A stretch of 59,514 bases of DNA from NCBI RefSeq assembly GCF_023703325.1, contig NZ_JAMQGM010000022.1, positions 1-59,514 on the forward strand, written 5' to 3'. Of this stretch, positions 58,938-59,514 are shown piece by piece (the first letter of the stretch is position 1; each line of letters begins with the position of its first letter). Under the pieces are notes generated by a model. The model made no database searches and was not told where the DNA came from. It saw nothing but the letters and a program-made list of their open reading frames with translations. This stretch comes from Streptomyces meridianus. Lineage in GTDB: Bacteria > Actinomycetota > Actinomycetes > Streptomycetales > Streptomycetaceae. Position numbers and translations under genes: made by a program.

Positions 58938-59514
58938 ATGGGCATTCGGAGTCTGTTGCGGAATGCGTTCGGCCGGTCTCGCACGGGCCGCGAAGAACCC
59001 AGGGTCCCGGAGGCCCGTGAGGCCGAACCGGCCACCGCTCCCCCGTCCGTCACCGACACTTCCCCGGAGGCCACGGTCCCCGGTCAGGCCTCCCCGGCCG
59101 ACTCGGCGCCGCCTGCCGCCGAACCGGTCCCGGCCGTCGCCGCGGCGGAACCGGCCGATCACGTGGAGCCTGCGGCCTCGGCCGCTCCGGAGCCCGAGCC
59201 GGGGCCGGAGTGGATCAAGGCCGACGGCGACCTCCGGCCGAAGCCGGCCCCCGAGCCGGAGCCCGAGCCGGACTACGGCCCGGAGCCCGAGCCGGACTGG
59301 TTCAAGGCCGACGGCGACCTGCGGCCCAAGGACGGGCTGCGGGCGGAGCCCGTGCCCGGGGGCGACGAGAAACCGCTGCCCGCCGTGGAGGAGACGACGG
59401 CGCCCGGCCCCGAGCCGGTCGCCGCCGCGCCTGCCGCCGAGCCCGCCACCGAGGTGCAGACCCCGGTGGAGCCCGAGCCGGCCGTCGCCGCCGCGGAGCC
59501 GGCCACGACGGACG
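58938..59514 (+). CDS. Pro/Glu/Ala-rich hypothetical protein, cut by the window end
   Basis: The first ~192 residues of a protein that runs off the right edge with no stop. After a short basic N-terminus (MGIRSLLRNAFGRSRTGREE) it is low-complexity, rich in Ala, Pro and Glu. Two copies of a repeat are seen: EWIKADGDLRPK and DWFKADGDLRPK, each flanked by PEPEPEP-type runs. No domain appears in the visible part; the folded part probably lies beyond the window. GAAGGG lies eight bases before the ATG. N-termini like MGIRSLLR often begin larger streptomycete proteins with a von Willebrand factor A domain, but that part is not visible here. Confidence 0.65.
   Translation, partial: MGIRSLLRNAFGRSRTGREEPRVPEAREAEPATAPPSVTDTSPEATVPGQASPADSAPPAAEPVPAVAAAEPADHVEPAASAAPEPEPGPEWIKADGDLRPKPAPEPEPEPDYGPEPEPDWFKADGDLRPKDGLRAEPVPGGDEKPLPAVEETTAPGPEPVAAAPAAEPATEVQTPVEPEPAVAAAEPATTD

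Overview
The window is very GC-rich with strong third-position G/C bias, frequent GTG starts, ATGA/GTGA stop-start overlaps, and families typical of actinomycetes (PucR-type regulators, DUF5994, SnoaL, CGNR zinc finger, FhuF-like 2Fe-2S protein, YibE/F). It reads as a chromosomal segment of Streptomyces or a close relative. About 52 protein genes can be supported. There is no rRNA, no intact tRNA and no convincing CRISPR array.

Left edge (1-120): the last ~43 nt of a tRNA-Gly(CCC) without its 5' part, followed by a tRNA-type terminator and preceded by the 3' end of a reading frame. This is best read as the distal attachment site (attR) of an element integrated to the left; ordinary chromosome begins at about base 92.

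0.3-10.4 kb: single metabolic genes (cupin, SnoaL-like, Glu/Leu/Phe/Val dehydrogenase, alpha/beta hydrolase), a coupled pair of unknown genes (5022-6685), a CYTH protein, and a two-gene module of an EACC1-like small protein and an HExxH metallopeptidase with TPRs (7924-10420), the best candidate for an undescribed conflict system.

10.4-16 kb: a quinate/shikimate funnel: dehydroshikimate dehydratase (quiC), shikimate/quinate dehydrogenase, a divergent TetR regulator and an MHS-type shikimate transporter. The two control regions share an 11-nt motif. Together these genes would import shikimate or quinate and deliver protocatechuate; the ring-cleavage genes are not here.

16-30.7 kb: DHA2 exporter, methyltransferase, PucR regulator, NfeD-like plus flotillin pair, two redox genes flanked by two paralogous TetR repressors with an identical operator, DUF3048 lipoprotein, second PucR regulator, secreted lytic transglycosylase with a long leader, and an FG-GAP repeat protein.

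30.7-32.7 kb: a zinc-scarcity locus: Cys-less L32 paralogue, an AT-rich divergent promoter with a Zur-like dyad, a YibE/F membrane protein with a His-rich N-terminus, and a truncated ribosomal S18 pseudogene.

32.7-48.9 kb: PGRP amidase, DUF5994 pair, covalent-FAD oxidoreductase, nitrilase, VOC protein, FhuF-like protein, a four-gene coupled operon around a GMC oxidoreductase, multicopper oxidase, panD, a small secreted protein, and a two-component system.

49-59.5 kb: divergent MFS/CGNR pair with repeated GGTWACC sites, crotonase, two-domain VOC protein, GlsB-type membrane protein, DHA2 exporter, polytopic glycosyltransferase, VanZ-like protein, DUF488 protein, orphan barstar, and a Pro/Glu/Ala-rich protein cut by the window end.
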